Positions 1 to 8,332 of a stretch of DNA of 64,000 nt are shown piece after piece (position 1 is the stretch's first letter; each line of letters opens with the position of its first letter). Below the pieces are notes generated by a model. That model saw nothing but the letters and a program-made list of their open reading frames with translations, did no database searches and was not told where the DNA came from. Source of the DNA: Rheinheimera sp. EpRS3 (GTDB lineage: Bacteria > Pseudomonadota > Gammaproteobacteria > Enterobacterales > Alteromonadaceae); contig NZ_LNQS01000001.1 in NCBI RefSeq assembly GCF_001513785.1, forward strand, positions 620,001-684,000, written 5' to 3'. Position numbers and translations under genes: made by a program.

Positions 1-50
1 TTACAGTAGCCTGGTATTGAAAACGACACTGATACAGGAGCCAGATTAAA

Positions 51-1127
51 ATGCTAAAGCACAGGTTTATTTGCATTATATTTTCTGTTGTCAGCGCCGT
101 TAGCCACAGCTGTGACTTAAACGATACTACTGCCGTTGCTGCAACTTTACCATCATTGTTAGATGATGGCCCGCCAAGAAAAATCAGCCTGAGTAATAAT
201 GTTCAGCTGGATATACCGGACGCTGAAGGCGTGCTGAGGATGCACAGTGCTGACAGCTTAGTACTGCTGGATCAACTGACAAACTGGCCAACTGAAACAG
301 GCCAGACTAGTAGTATTAAAGCGCAACCGGTAGTGCTGGACCAGAACTATGATGGTATAGCTGATGCTGTTTATACTATTGATTCCAGTGGTCGTCTGTG
401 GTTTATCCCGCTCACCCGCAGTGGTTTTGCCGAGCCTGAACTGATAGCTGATTTTAGCGACATTGCGGCTGAGTTTCGCCAACCGTTACAACTTTTGCAA
501 ACATTAGCGCCCGTTGGCGTTGGCACGTTACAACGCCAGACCATGCTGTTGATTATTGCCAGTATGGCGGCAGGAGGTGACACCTTGTTGGTAGTAAAGC
601 ATCTATCGCCGCAGCGCGTCGTTATACAGCTTAGTGATCTGACAGACAGAACCTATCTGAGCGATGCTGAAGCGGTGTCAGGTATTGCCGAACAGCTTTG
701 GCAGCAGGTACAACTGGGCGCTGGCTGGTATGTCAGCATGGATAAACGTATTACTGCCGTGCCGCAGGTTTATGCCGGGGTAGTGTACCTTAGCTCTGCC
801 GAGGTAGCTGCGGTGCAGCCAGACTGCAGTCTGGCAGAAAATACTGAACTGGAGATCCATGCATTACACTTGCATCATGCCGGGGCAGTGTATGCCAGAA
901 GGCACTGGCAAATAGCGGCGCTGGAGCGGGGCAAGCTGGTGTTGCAGAAAAACCCGCAAGGCGAGCTTGAATTAAGTTTGCATAACGAACAGCAACAGCA
1001 AAGCGTACAGGCAGATTTGTTGGCAATTACCCCGGATTGCGCCAATTGTGTTGTAGCATTGACGGCTGATCAGTTTCCCCGGATCAGCCGGCTGGCAACC
1101 TTCCAGGCAGAGCAGGATGGCCACTAA
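51..1127 (+). CDS. Short PilY1-like secreted protein next to a pilin gene
   Basis: A 358-residue protein with an N-terminal signal peptide (basic MLKHR, hydrophobic stretch, Cys near residue 21). The middle holds a segment like the beta-propeller of PilY1/PilC type IV pilus tip proteins: an Asn/Asp-rich DQNYDGIADAVYTID stretch followed by GRLWFIPL, near residues 97-117. Full PilY1 proteins usually exceed 1000 residues, so this is either a short stand-alone relative or a truncated family member. AGGAG lies 8 nt upstream of the ATG, so the start is well supported. The stop codon directly abuts the ATG of the following pilin gene, implying co-translation and a pilus role. The upstream gene lies outside the window. 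Assignment to PilY1 is inference from local similarity and context. Confidence 0.55.
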   Translation: MLKHRFICIIFSVVSAVSHSCDLNDTTAVAATLPSLLDDGPPRKISLSNNVQLDIPDAEGVLRMHSADSLVLLDQLTNWPTETGQTSSIKAQPVVLDQNYDGIADAVYTIDSSGRLWFIPLTRSGFAEPELIADFSDIAAEFRQPLQLLQTLAPVGVGTLQRQTMLLIIASMAAGGDTLLVVKHLSPQRVVIQLSDLTDRTYLSDAEAVSGIAEQLWQQVQLGAGWYVSMDKRITAVPQVYAGVVYLSSAEVAAVQPDCSLAENTELEIHALHLHHAGAVYARRHWQIAALERGKLVLQKNPQGELELSLHNEQQQQSVQADLLAITPDCANCVVALTADQFPRISRLATFQAEQDGH

Positions 1128-1523
1128 ATGCAAACTGTTAAGCCTGGTTTTAGTTTAATCGAGTTATTAATAGTACTGGCCATAGTGGGTATTCTGGCGG
1201 CGATATGCTACCCGTCTTATCAGCAGTATGTGTTGCGAAGCTATCGCGCAGAAGCAATATCACAGTTATTGCAACTGGCAAATGCTCAAGAGCAGCATTT
1301 AGCCGACTACGGTGCATACTCGGCAGATTTAGCTGTACTCGGTGTTAAGGCGTCAGAGCGCTATACATTTAATATTAACCTGTTTGCAGCGCAGCAGGAA
1401 TTTGAGCTGACAGCTCAGGCTCAGGGGCAGCAACAGGCCGATAGCGAATGCCAACTGTTTACATTGAACCACCTTGGACAACGTAACGGTGAGGATCTGC
1501 AAGCACAGGCTTGCTGGAATTAG
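1128..1523 (+). CDS. Type IV pilin-like protein, PilE family (minor pilin)
   Basis: 131 residues with a class III prepilin leader. A short basic leader ends in Gly before [18 protein letters not shown], giving the G-F cleavage site and the conserved Glu at position 5 of the mature protein used in filament assembly. The N-terminal helix is followed by [15 protein letters not shown], typical of PilE, and two Cys near the C terminus (SECQLF and QACWN) could form the usual D-loop disulfide. The ATG follows the stop of the PilY1-like gene with no gap. Its stop codon abuts the stop of the convergent FimT-like gene. It probably acts as a minor pilin in the inner membrane and pilus; major pilin status is unlikely given the context. 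Confidence 0.82.
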   Translation: MQTVKPGFSLIELLIVLAIVGILAAICYPSYQQYVLRSYRAEAISQLLQLANAQEQHLADYGAYSADLAVLGVKASERYTFNINLFAAQQEFELTAQAQGQQQADSECQLFTLNHLGQRNGEDLQAQACWN

Positions 1524-2030
1524 TCAGGCCGGGCAAGGTGTGGCGACCTCAGTTAACCTGCTACGGCCAGCTTGATTTACGGTAAGCCGGTAATGCCACT
1601 TATAGCTTTGTTGCGGGCAATAGTAAAAAGTACCGTTTTCAAAACCATTTAAACTACCATCCCGCCGGAATGTTATGGCTTCGCGGTTATAGATTAGTTT
1701 ATGACGCGGATCAATTGCGGGTATTTCGCGCAATAGGGTGCGCTCGTTAGTATCTGGATAAAGCATTGATAATTGTACTGGTACAGTTTGCCACTGTGCT
1801 TCACATTTCCCCTCAACGGCGGGGCATAGTTGTACTGGTAAGTTACTGCTGGTGGCTGCAACACGGGCAAAAGCCAGATGCTGGCTAAACTGGCGGACAT
1901 AAGCGGTAGCCCGCTGGCGATCGATAAATTCAGCCATTGCCGGTACTGCAACAGTGACAAAAATGATCAGAATGGCCAGCGTAATCATCAGCTCTGGTAA
2001 GCTAAATCCCCGGCTTGTCTTTAATGACAT
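1524..2030 (-). CDS. GspH/FimT-type pseudopilin
   Basis: A 168-residue prepilin-like protein. I chose the internal ATG at 2030 because AAGGAG sits about 7 nt upstream and the protein then begins MSLKTSRGFSLPELMITL, a normal class III leader with Gly before FSLPE and Glu5. The longer reading from 2072 would put 14 unlikely residues in front. After the hydrophobic helix comes the GspH/FimT-like region (FARVAATSSNLPVQLCP, then FRRDGSLNG, with Cys residues near the C terminus). FimT proteins are minor pilins that help prime pilus assembly and, in some species, bind DNA for uptake. It is convergent with pilE, rather than in the usual single-strand minor pilin cluster. Confidence 0.8.
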   Translation of the reverse strand: MSLKTSRGFSLPELMITLAILIIFVTVAVPAMAEFIDRQRATAYVRQFSQHLAFARVAATSSNLPVQLCPAVEGKCEAQWQTVPVQLSMLYPDTNERTLLREIPAIDPRHKLIYNREAITFRRDGSLNGFENGTFYYCPQQSYKWHYRLTVNQAGRSRLTEVATPCPA

Positions 2031-2100
2031 ACAACGCTCCTTGCAACTATTGCCCTGCAAAAAGCGTAGCATTTATTATTTTAATGTAAAATAATTGCTT

Positions 2101-2928
2101 CTAATCGTATATTGTCGGGATCGGCTGGCGTTTATGCTGGGTTTTCAGATAAATGCCAATCAGTTTTTCACTAACCTCAGCAGATACGGTTTTACCTTCA
2201 AGGAAATCATCAATTTGCTCGTAAGTTAAGCCAAGTGCTGCCTCATCTGCTTTTTGTGGTGCTAAACATTCTAAATCGGCAGTTGGCGTTTTGCTTACCA
2301 GCACATCTGGTGCCCCCAGTGTTTTACCCACTAAACGCACCTGGCGTTTACTTAAGCCAAACAGCGGTGCTAAATCGCAGGCGCCATCGCCCCATTTGGT
2401 ATAAAAACCGGTAATGTTTTCAGCGGAATGATCGGTACCCAGCACTAAGCCTCCAAGCAGGGCTGCGATATGATACTGAATCACCATACGGGTGCGGGCC
2501 TTTACATTACCTCTGGCAAAGTCGGCCTGAGCCTCACTGGCGGTAGCCAGGCCATCAGCAGCCATAGCACTAAAGGTTGCCTGATGAATGGCATCTGCAC
2601 CCGGTTGTACATTTACCGATAACGCTTTACTTGGCTGAATAAAATCAACTGCCATCTGGGCTTCGGCTTCATCTTTTTGCGTAGCGTATGGCAGGCGCAC
2701 AGCAATAAACTGATAACCACTACCGGTTTCGTTCAGCTCATCTATAGCCAACTGGGCTAAACGGCCACAAGTAGTAGAGTCGATACCACCGCTGATGCCC
2801 AGTACCAGTGTTTTCATGCCTGAGGCGCTAAGACGTTGCTTAATAAAATCGACCCGGCGGCGGATCTCAAATTGCGGATCTATCTGCGGTAGCACCCGCA
2901 TTTCGGCAATAATCTGTGCTGCATTCAT
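2101..2928 (-). CDS. nadE: NH3-dependent NAD+ synthetase
   Basis: 275 residues, the same length as E. coli NadE. It catalyses the last step of NAD biosynthesis, amidating deamido-NAD with ammonia and ATP. The PP-loop ATP pyrophosphatase motif [19 protein letters not shown] is at about residues 43-61. Further family motifs are [26 protein letters not shown] (shown in part: the GTDHSAEN segment), [15 protein letters not shown] and TPTADLE. No glutaminase domain is present, so it is the short ammonia-dependent type. It lies alone on the minus strand behind the FimT-like gene, about 70 bp away, without an obvious operon partner. Confidence 0.97.
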   Translation of the reverse strand: MNAAQIIAEMRVLPQIDPQFEIRRRVDFIKQRLSASGMKTLVLGISGGIDSTTCGRLAQLAIDELNETGSGYQFIAVRLPYATQKDEAEAQMAVDFIQPSKALSVNVQPGADAIHQATFSAMAADGLATASEAQADFARGNVKARTRMVIQYHIAALLGGLVLGTDHSAENITGFYTKWGDGACDLAPLFGLSKRQVRLVGKTLGAPDVLVSKTPTADLECLAPQKADEAALGLTYEQIDDFLEGKTVSAEVSEKLIGIYLKTQHKRQPIPTIYD

Positions 2929-3062
2929 ACTATTTTGGCCTCTGCTGAAAATACCAGTCTATCTTATCGTGTTTTACCCTCAGCAGATCAAGTGATTCTT
3001 AGTGATTAACTGCTGAACAGCTTCCGGCCTTGTATTATACTGCCAATACCACCGACGCTTAA

Positions 3063-3416
<354 letters not shown>

Positions 3417-3448
3417 CAAGGTTAATAATTATTTAACCTGAGAATGTT

Positions 3449-4624
3449 ATGCTCGTATACAAGCAGTTTTATCTTGTGGTTGTTGGGCTCAGCTGCCTGA
3501 GCCTTATTGCTTGTAGTTCTGCTCCGGCGCAAGTAAGTAATACAGCTGTTTTACCTTATTCAGCGTTGTTAGAAAGCGCTAATGCTAATACGCCGACGGT
3601 CGATGATATTTTTCAGTTGTCAGCGTCACAGCAAGCCGAGTTTCTGGCGTATTTTAATGCCCCCGAGCGTCAGGATGTTGCAGCCCATCGGCGGGTATAT
3701 CAGTTTCTGGCGCAACATTTATCTGGTTTTGACTACCAGGGCAAAAACTACACTGCAACAAAGGCTTACGCACTTAAAAGTGGAAACTGTATTTCTCTGG
3801 CCGTACTGACCAAAGCTCTGGCAGATTTGGCAGGCGTGCAAATAGAGTTCCAAAGTATTATCTCTGCACCTGTGCTGAGTTTTGAGAGTGATCTGATGGT
3901 GTCCTCAGACCATGTTAGAACTTTTCTTTATGATCCGGCGTTTATTCCCGAAAAAGATACATTTTATTTTATAAAGCCCTCATTGGTAGTGGATTATCTG
4001 CCATCATCAGCGGATATAACTGGCCCCCGAATTACTCAGCAAACCTTTATTGCTATGTTTTATCGTAACCTGGCCGCAGATGCACTGCTGGCTGAGCAAT
4101 ATGACCAGGCTCTGGCACTGCTGAAAACTGCATTGCAATACGCTCCCGATTACAGTGCAGTTATTAATCTGACAGCAGTAGTTCACCGGCGTATGGATGA
4201 GATGCAATTGGCTGAGCAGTTTTATCAATATGGTCTTGATGTTTCAGCAAGTAAGGTCACATTGCTTACGAACTATGCAGTGCTAAAGCAAAGTCAGGGA
4301 GACCCGGATACTGCTCAGGAGATGCTACAATCCTTGTCGTCATTTAACGAGTATGACCCATACCTGTGGTATGTGCTGGGGAAAAACGCACAACAGAAAA
4401 ACCAGTATCAGGAGGCCGTAACTTATTTGTACAAAGCAGCAGAGCAAGCGCCTTATATGCATCAGTTACAACTGGAGTTGGCGTTGGCATATTACCGTAA
4501 CAATCAGACTGGCAGAGCACTGCAGGTGCTTAGCAAAGCGGCTGAGCTGGTCGTCGATAACAATACACAACAACGCTATCATGCAAAACTTGAAGCGTTA
4601 AAACTGCGTCAGTCTACGCACTGA
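3449..4624 (+). CDS. Lipoprotein with transglutaminase-like and TPR regions
   Basis: 391 residues. A signal peptide ends in a lipobox (LSLIAC), predicting a lipoprotein attached at Cys22 to the outer or inner membrane. Residues about 80-175 resemble a transglutaminase/bacterial Cys-protease-like fold: ALKSGNCISLAVLTKALADLAG contains the Cys, and SSDHVRTFLY contains a candidate His. Residues about 210-385 are TPR-like helices (LAAEQYDQALALLKTALQYAPDYS type, then LWYVLGKNAQQKNQYQEAVTYLYKAAEQAP). The gene ends 2 nt before the M28 peptidase start, so both are probably co-transcribed. Substrate unknown; a role in peptide or envelope processing is only inferred. Confidence 0.7.
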   Translation: MLVYKQFYLVVVGLSCLSLIACSSAPAQVSNTAVLPYSALLESANANTPTVDDIFQLSASQQAEFLAYFNAPERQDVAAHRRVYQFLAQHLSGFDYQGKNYTATKAYALKSGNCISLAVLTKALADLAGVQIEFQSIISAPVLSFESDLMVSSDHVRTFLYDPAFIPEKDTFYFIKPSLVVDYLPSSADITGPRITQQTFIAMFYRNLAADALLAEQYDQALALLKTALQYAPDYSAVINLTAVVHRRMDEMQLAEQFYQYGLDVSASKVTLLTNYAVLKQSQGDPDTAQEMLQSLSSFNEYDPYLWYVLGKNAQQKNQYQEAVTYLYKAAEQAPYMHQLQLELALAYYRNNQTGRALQVLSKAAELVVDNNTQQRYHAKLEALKLRQSTH

Positions 4625-4626
4625 TT

Positions 4627-5532
4627 ATGCTCAGGCTGCCTGTTGCTGCATTACTGCTGATCCAAGTATTTTGTGCACAGGCAAATCTGCTGACAGATAT
4701 TCAGCAGTTAAGCGCTGCAGATATGCAGGGGCGTAAAACCGGCACTGCAGGTGCCGGTCTTGCCCGCGAACTGATTTCTGAGCGTTTTGTCCATTTGCGA
4801 TTAGACAGGTTTAACAACAGCTATCAGCAACCTTTTGTCTATTCATCCTGGCCTGAAAAAACCGGTATTAATGTGCTGGCCTGGCGCCGTGGGTGCACTT
4901 ACCCGAATCACTATATTGTTGTTACAGCACATTATGATCATCTTGGCATACAGGGCAGAAAAATTTTCCATGGGGCTGATGATAATGCTTCCGGTGTTGC
5001 CGCTATGCTGGAACTGGCCGCCAGGCTAAACCACTTTTGCCCGGCGTATTCTTATATTTTTCTTGCCACCGATGCTGAAGAAAGCGGCTTACATGGCAGC
5101 AAAGCTTTTATCGCCAAACCACCGGTGTCGCTTGGCAGCATAGTAATGAACCTGAATCTGGATATGATTAGCCAGCCTGATCGGCGTGGCAAGCTTTACC
5201 TGACCGGCGCCAGACGTTATCCGGCACTGGCAGCGCAATTAGATGCCACTTTTAGCACGCTGCAGTTTCTACATCATCGCGGCCCGGGCCGTATGGCACG
5301 CGATAACCCGCGTTATAACTGGCCTAATGCCAGCGATCACGGCCCCTTTCATCGTGTCGGCATTCCTTATTTATTTTTCGGCGGTCAGGAGCATGCGTAT
5401 TACCATACGGTGCAAGATACCTGGCAGCGTATTGAGCCGGTATTTCTGGATATGGCAATGCAGGCTATCTGGCAGACAGTGCAGTGGCTGGAGCAACAAC
5501 CCCCACAGGCACTGCGGCCGGATTCGCACTAA
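4627..5532 (+). CDS. M28-family zinc aminopeptidase, exported
   Basis: 301 residues with a signal peptide (LPVAALLLIQVFCAQA). The M28 co-catalytic zinc layout is visible: VTAHYDHLG (His ligand plus Asp), GADDNASGVAAMLELA (bridging Asp), ATDAEESGLHGS (general base Glu and Glu ligand), NLDMIS (Asp ligand) and a C-terminal HTVQDT (His ligand). It probably removes N-terminal residues from peptides in the periplasm. It starts 2 nt after the TPR lipoprotein stop, so the two likely form an operon. Substrate specificity cannot be read from the sequence. Confidence 0.88.
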   Translation: MLRLPVAALLLIQVFCAQANLLTDIQQLSAADMQGRKTGTAGAGLARELISERFVHLRLDRFNNSYQQPFVYSSWPEKTGINVLAWRRGCTYPNHYIVVTAHYDHLGIQGRKIFHGADDNASGVAAMLELAARLNHFCPAYSYIFLATDAEESGLHGSKAFIAKPPVSLGSIVMNLNLDMISQPDRRGKLYLTGARRYPALAAQLDATFSTLQFLHHRGPGRMARDNPRYNWPNASDHGPFHRVGIPYLFFGGQEHAYYHTVQDTWQRIEPVFLDMAMQAIWQTVQWLEQQPPQALRPDSH

Positions 5533-5546
5533 CCAGCCGTTCAAAC

Positions 5547-7061
5547 TCACTCCCAGTCAAAGCTAAGCTGATCCCGGCAAGCTATCTTTTGTTGCGTTGC
5601 GGGCCTTTTGCGGCTGGCATGGCGTACAAACACGGCTTGTTTTTGCTGTTGCCAGTCTGGTTTATTATGTTGCTGCAACCATTGGCTTAGCCGTGCTCTG
5701 GCTTGTTGTTGTGCCTGCTGTAAATCGACTATTGGTGCCGGATAATCCCGCGCTATAACACAACTATAACGTTGTTGTAGTGCGGCTGGCATTAGCCAGG
5801 GCGTATGCAGCCAACTATCCGGCACCTGACGCAGTTCGGGCAACCACTGGCGGATAAAGCGGCCATCGGCATCTTTTTGCTGGCTTTGTTTTACCGGGTT
5901 ATACATCCGGTTTGGGTTTATCCCGGTGGTACCGGCCTGCATTTGTATTTGGGGGTAATGAATGCCCGGCTCGTAATCGATAAAGCACTGAGCCAGATGC
6001 AATGCCACTGGCCGCCAATGTAACCATAAGTGATAGCTGGCAAAGGCCACTAACATTGCGCGCGCGCGAAAATGCAGCCAGCCGGTTGCCAGCAAACTGC
6101 GCATAGCAGCATCGATCAGCGGGTAGCCGGTTTGGCCGCTTTGCCAGGCCTGAAACAGCGCAGGGTTAAAGTCGTGCTCCCGCAAGCCGTCAAAACCACG
6201 GTGCATATTAAAAAACTCAATGGCGGGCTCATCTTCCAGTTTCTGGATGAAGTGGCAATGCCAGCGTAACCGGCTGAAAAATGCCTGCAAGCCCTGCTGT
6301 TTGCGTTGTTCTGTGCTGCGCTTTAGCGCCATAAAGCTGTGTTGTTGCAACTGGCGCAGGCTAAGCTGGCCGTAGCTGATATAAGGGCTGAGCCTGGAGC
6401 AGCTGCTTAGCGCTTTTACCGGCAGTGAAATGTGCTGGCGGTAGTGCATACAGCGTGTGCTGATAAAGCTGTCAAAAGTGTGGTTTGCTGCAGTCGCGTC
6501 TTGCAGGGTAGAGCAAAGCGGTAAATCGATTTTACGGGACGGTGCCAGTTCCGCCAGGTTCCACTGTACGGCAGTTAAAAATGGCAGTGCTGTTACTGTT
6601 GGTGCCAGAGATGACTTTAGCCAGCTATCGGCCAGGTTAAACCAGTTATCCCGGTCTTTCAGTTTTCGAAATACAGCGAACTGGCGGTACTGCTGCCAGG
6701 GTATATTCAGCTCGTGTAATAGCCGTGCTACTGCCAGATCACGCTGATAAGTCCAGAGGTTGCCGGTTTCTTCATGGCTGCATACGCGGCTAATGGCAAA
6801 TTGCTGGCAGAGTTGGCGCAGCACTAAAGTTGCCGGGCCTTTCACTATCAGCAAAGGTTGGCCAAGTGCAGTTAATTGTTGGTTAAGTTGCTGCAGTGCC
6901 GGGGCGATAAATTGCCAATGGCGCAGCGATACATCGCTTTGTTGCCAGTAATCCGGTTCAATAATGTAAACCGGTAATACTGCACCTGCTTTGGCCGCCT
7001 GATACAACGGCTGATGATCATCAATGCGTAAATCGCGTTTAAACCACACCAAAGTGTTCAT
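5547..7061 (-). CDS. Cryptochrome/photolyase family protein (third gene of photolyase operon)
   Basis: 504 residues. The N-terminal Rossmann-type antenna domain begins TLVWFKRDLRIDDHQPL, as in class I photolyases. The FAD-binding helical domain follows, with SRLSPYISYGQLSLRQ, GYPLIDAAMRSLLATGWLHFRARAM and GINPNRMYNPVKQSQQKD as markers. The order of these motifs is that of CPD photolyases and related cryptochromes; class cannot be fixed by eye. Photolyases use blue light and FADH- to split UV pyrimidine dimers. It overlaps the preceding cry-DASH gene by 4 nt (ATGA), so translation is probably coupled. It converges on the M28 gene with only 14 bp between stops. Confidence 0.88.
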   Translation of the reverse strand: MNTLVWFKRDLRIDDHQPLYQAAKAGAVLPVYIIEPDYWQQSDVSLRHWQFIAPALQQLNQQLTALGQPLLIVKGPATLVLRQLCQQFAISRVCSHEETGNLWTYQRDLAVARLLHELNIPWQQYRQFAVFRKLKDRDNWFNLADSWLKSSLAPTVTALPFLTAVQWNLAELAPSRKIDLPLCSTLQDATAANHTFDSFISTRCMHYRQHISLPVKALSSCSRLSPYISYGQLSLRQLQQHSFMALKRSTEQRKQQGLQAFFSRLRWHCHFIQKLEDEPAIEFFNMHRGFDGLREHDFNPALFQAWQSGQTGYPLIDAAMRSLLATGWLHFRARAMLVAFASYHLWLHWRPVALHLAQCFIDYEPGIHYPQIQMQAGTTGINPNRMYNPVKQSQQKDADGRFIRQWLPELRQVPDSWLHTPWLMPAALQQRYSCVIARDYPAPIVDLQQAQQQARARLSQWLQQHNKPDWQQQKQAVFVRHASRKRPATQQKIACRDQLSFDWE

Positions 7062-8332
7062 GACAGCGTTGATGGCAGCATAGCTTTGACGAATGCGCCT
7101 TGCGGATCGTACATTTGCGCTTGTTTGCTGATATTAAACTGCCGCTGGGCGCTATTGCCGGTGCCGGCAATATAGGCCCAGTTTCCCCAGTTGCTGGCGC
7201 AGTCATAATCGAGCAGGCGCTGCTCAAAATAAGCGGCACCCAAACGCCAGTCGATATCAAGATTATGCAGCAAATAGCTGGCAACATTCTGCCTGCCACG
7301 GTTGCTCATTAAACCGGTTTGGTTTAGCAGGCGCATATTGGCATCAATAAAGGGCTCACCGGTATTGCCCTGGCACCAGAGGTTAAATTGCTTAAGCTGA
7401 GCTTTGCTAAGCTGTGGCTGGCTAAAATCGGCGCGGCCTTTTATGGCATCTTTACTAAACCAAAGACTGCCATATTTGCGAAATTGCCAGCGGAAAAACT
7501 CACGCCACAACAGCTCAAATTTAAGCCAGTAAGTAGAGTCGTTAGCCTGCACTTGCTGCTCAAAGCTGACAATCTGCTGCCATAAAAAACGTACAGACAA
7601 ACTGCCAAGTGACAGCGGCACTGAGAAAAAACTGGCGTAATTCCCGCCCATCAGCTGATTGCGGGTTTGTTTGTAGTGCAAAATATGTTGCTGTTGCCAG
7701 ATATAATGCTGCAGCCTTGCCAAAGCAGAAGCCTCGCTGCCAGTGCCTGCTGTTAAATGAGTATGGTATTGCTGGCTTAGCTGTATAAAAGCACTGTTAT
7801 AAGCCCCGGTTTGTGCCGGTAACAGCCAGTTTTGGTCGGGTGCCTGCATTGCTGGCTCACTTACCTGCAGCAGCGGCTCGCGCTGTTTACGAAACGGCGT
7901 AAAGCTGTCGGGCATCTTGGCAAGGTTGGGCCTTAAACCATCACTCAGTAAAGAGTTAGAGTCGAGTTGAGTAACGTTAAGAGTCTGCTTCAGGCGGTTA
8001 ATGGCGGCATATTCGTAAGAAGCAACCGGCTCTGCACAGTACAGCTGTTCTGCTTTTAATTCATCGGCCAGAGTGCGGATACAGCTGACAGTATCGCCAA
8101 CCAGGGTGATAAGGCCAATATGCTTTGCCGCCAGAGTATTTTTTAGCGCAGCAATAACAGCTATCTGTTGTTGTAAACGCTGCAAATTGGCTCTGGGTAA
8201 ACCATACTGGCGGCCAAAAAATGCGGCTTTATTCAGCACAATTACGGCTGCTTTGCGGCCTTCACAGGCGTTTAACAGCGGGTTATCGTGCCAGCGCAAT
8301 GTATTGTTTAGCAGTATCAGGCTGATACTCAT
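7058..8332 (-). CDS. DASH-type cryptochrome
   Basis: 424 residues. The N terminus (LILLNNTLRWHDNPLLNACE) is the photolyase/cryptochrome antenna fold. The FAD domain carries the motifs typical of the DASH group: GGNYASFFSVPLSLGSLS, WREFFRWQF, DANMRLLNQTGLMSNRGRQN and DYDCASNWGNWAYIAGTG. DASH cryptochromes bind FAD and usually MTHF and repair CPDs mainly in single-stranded DNA; some have signalling roles. It overlaps both neighbours by 4 nt, lying second in a three-gene operon transcribed leftwards. The group assignment is from recognised motifs, not from a tree. Confidence 0.88.
   Translation of the reverse strand: MSISLILLNNTLRWHDNPLLNACEGRKAAVIVLNKAAFFGRQYGLPRANLQRLQQQIAVIAALKNTLAAKHIGLITLVGDTVSCIRTLADELKAEQLYCAEPVASYEYAAINRLKQTLNVTQLDSNSLLSDGLRPNLAKMPDSFTPFRKQREPLLQVSEPAMQAPDQNWLLPAQTGAYNSAFIQLSQQYHTHLTAGTGSEASALARLQHYIWQQQHILHYKQTRNQLMGGNYASFFSVPLSLGSLSVRFLWQQIVSFEQQVQANDSTYWLKFELLWREFFRWQFRKYGSLWFSKDAIKGRADFSQPQLSKAQLKQFNLWCQGNTGEPFIDANMRLLNQTGLMSNRGRQNVASYLLHNLDIDWRLGAAYFEQRLLDYDCASNWGNWAYIAGTGNSAQRQFNISKQAQMYDPQGAFVKAMLPSTLS

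Noticed and set aside
3419-3439. AGGTTAA-N7-TTAACCT as terminator of glnB
   Set aside because: The stem is AT-rich and no T-run follows, so termination is doubtful; it might be an operator but there is no support.
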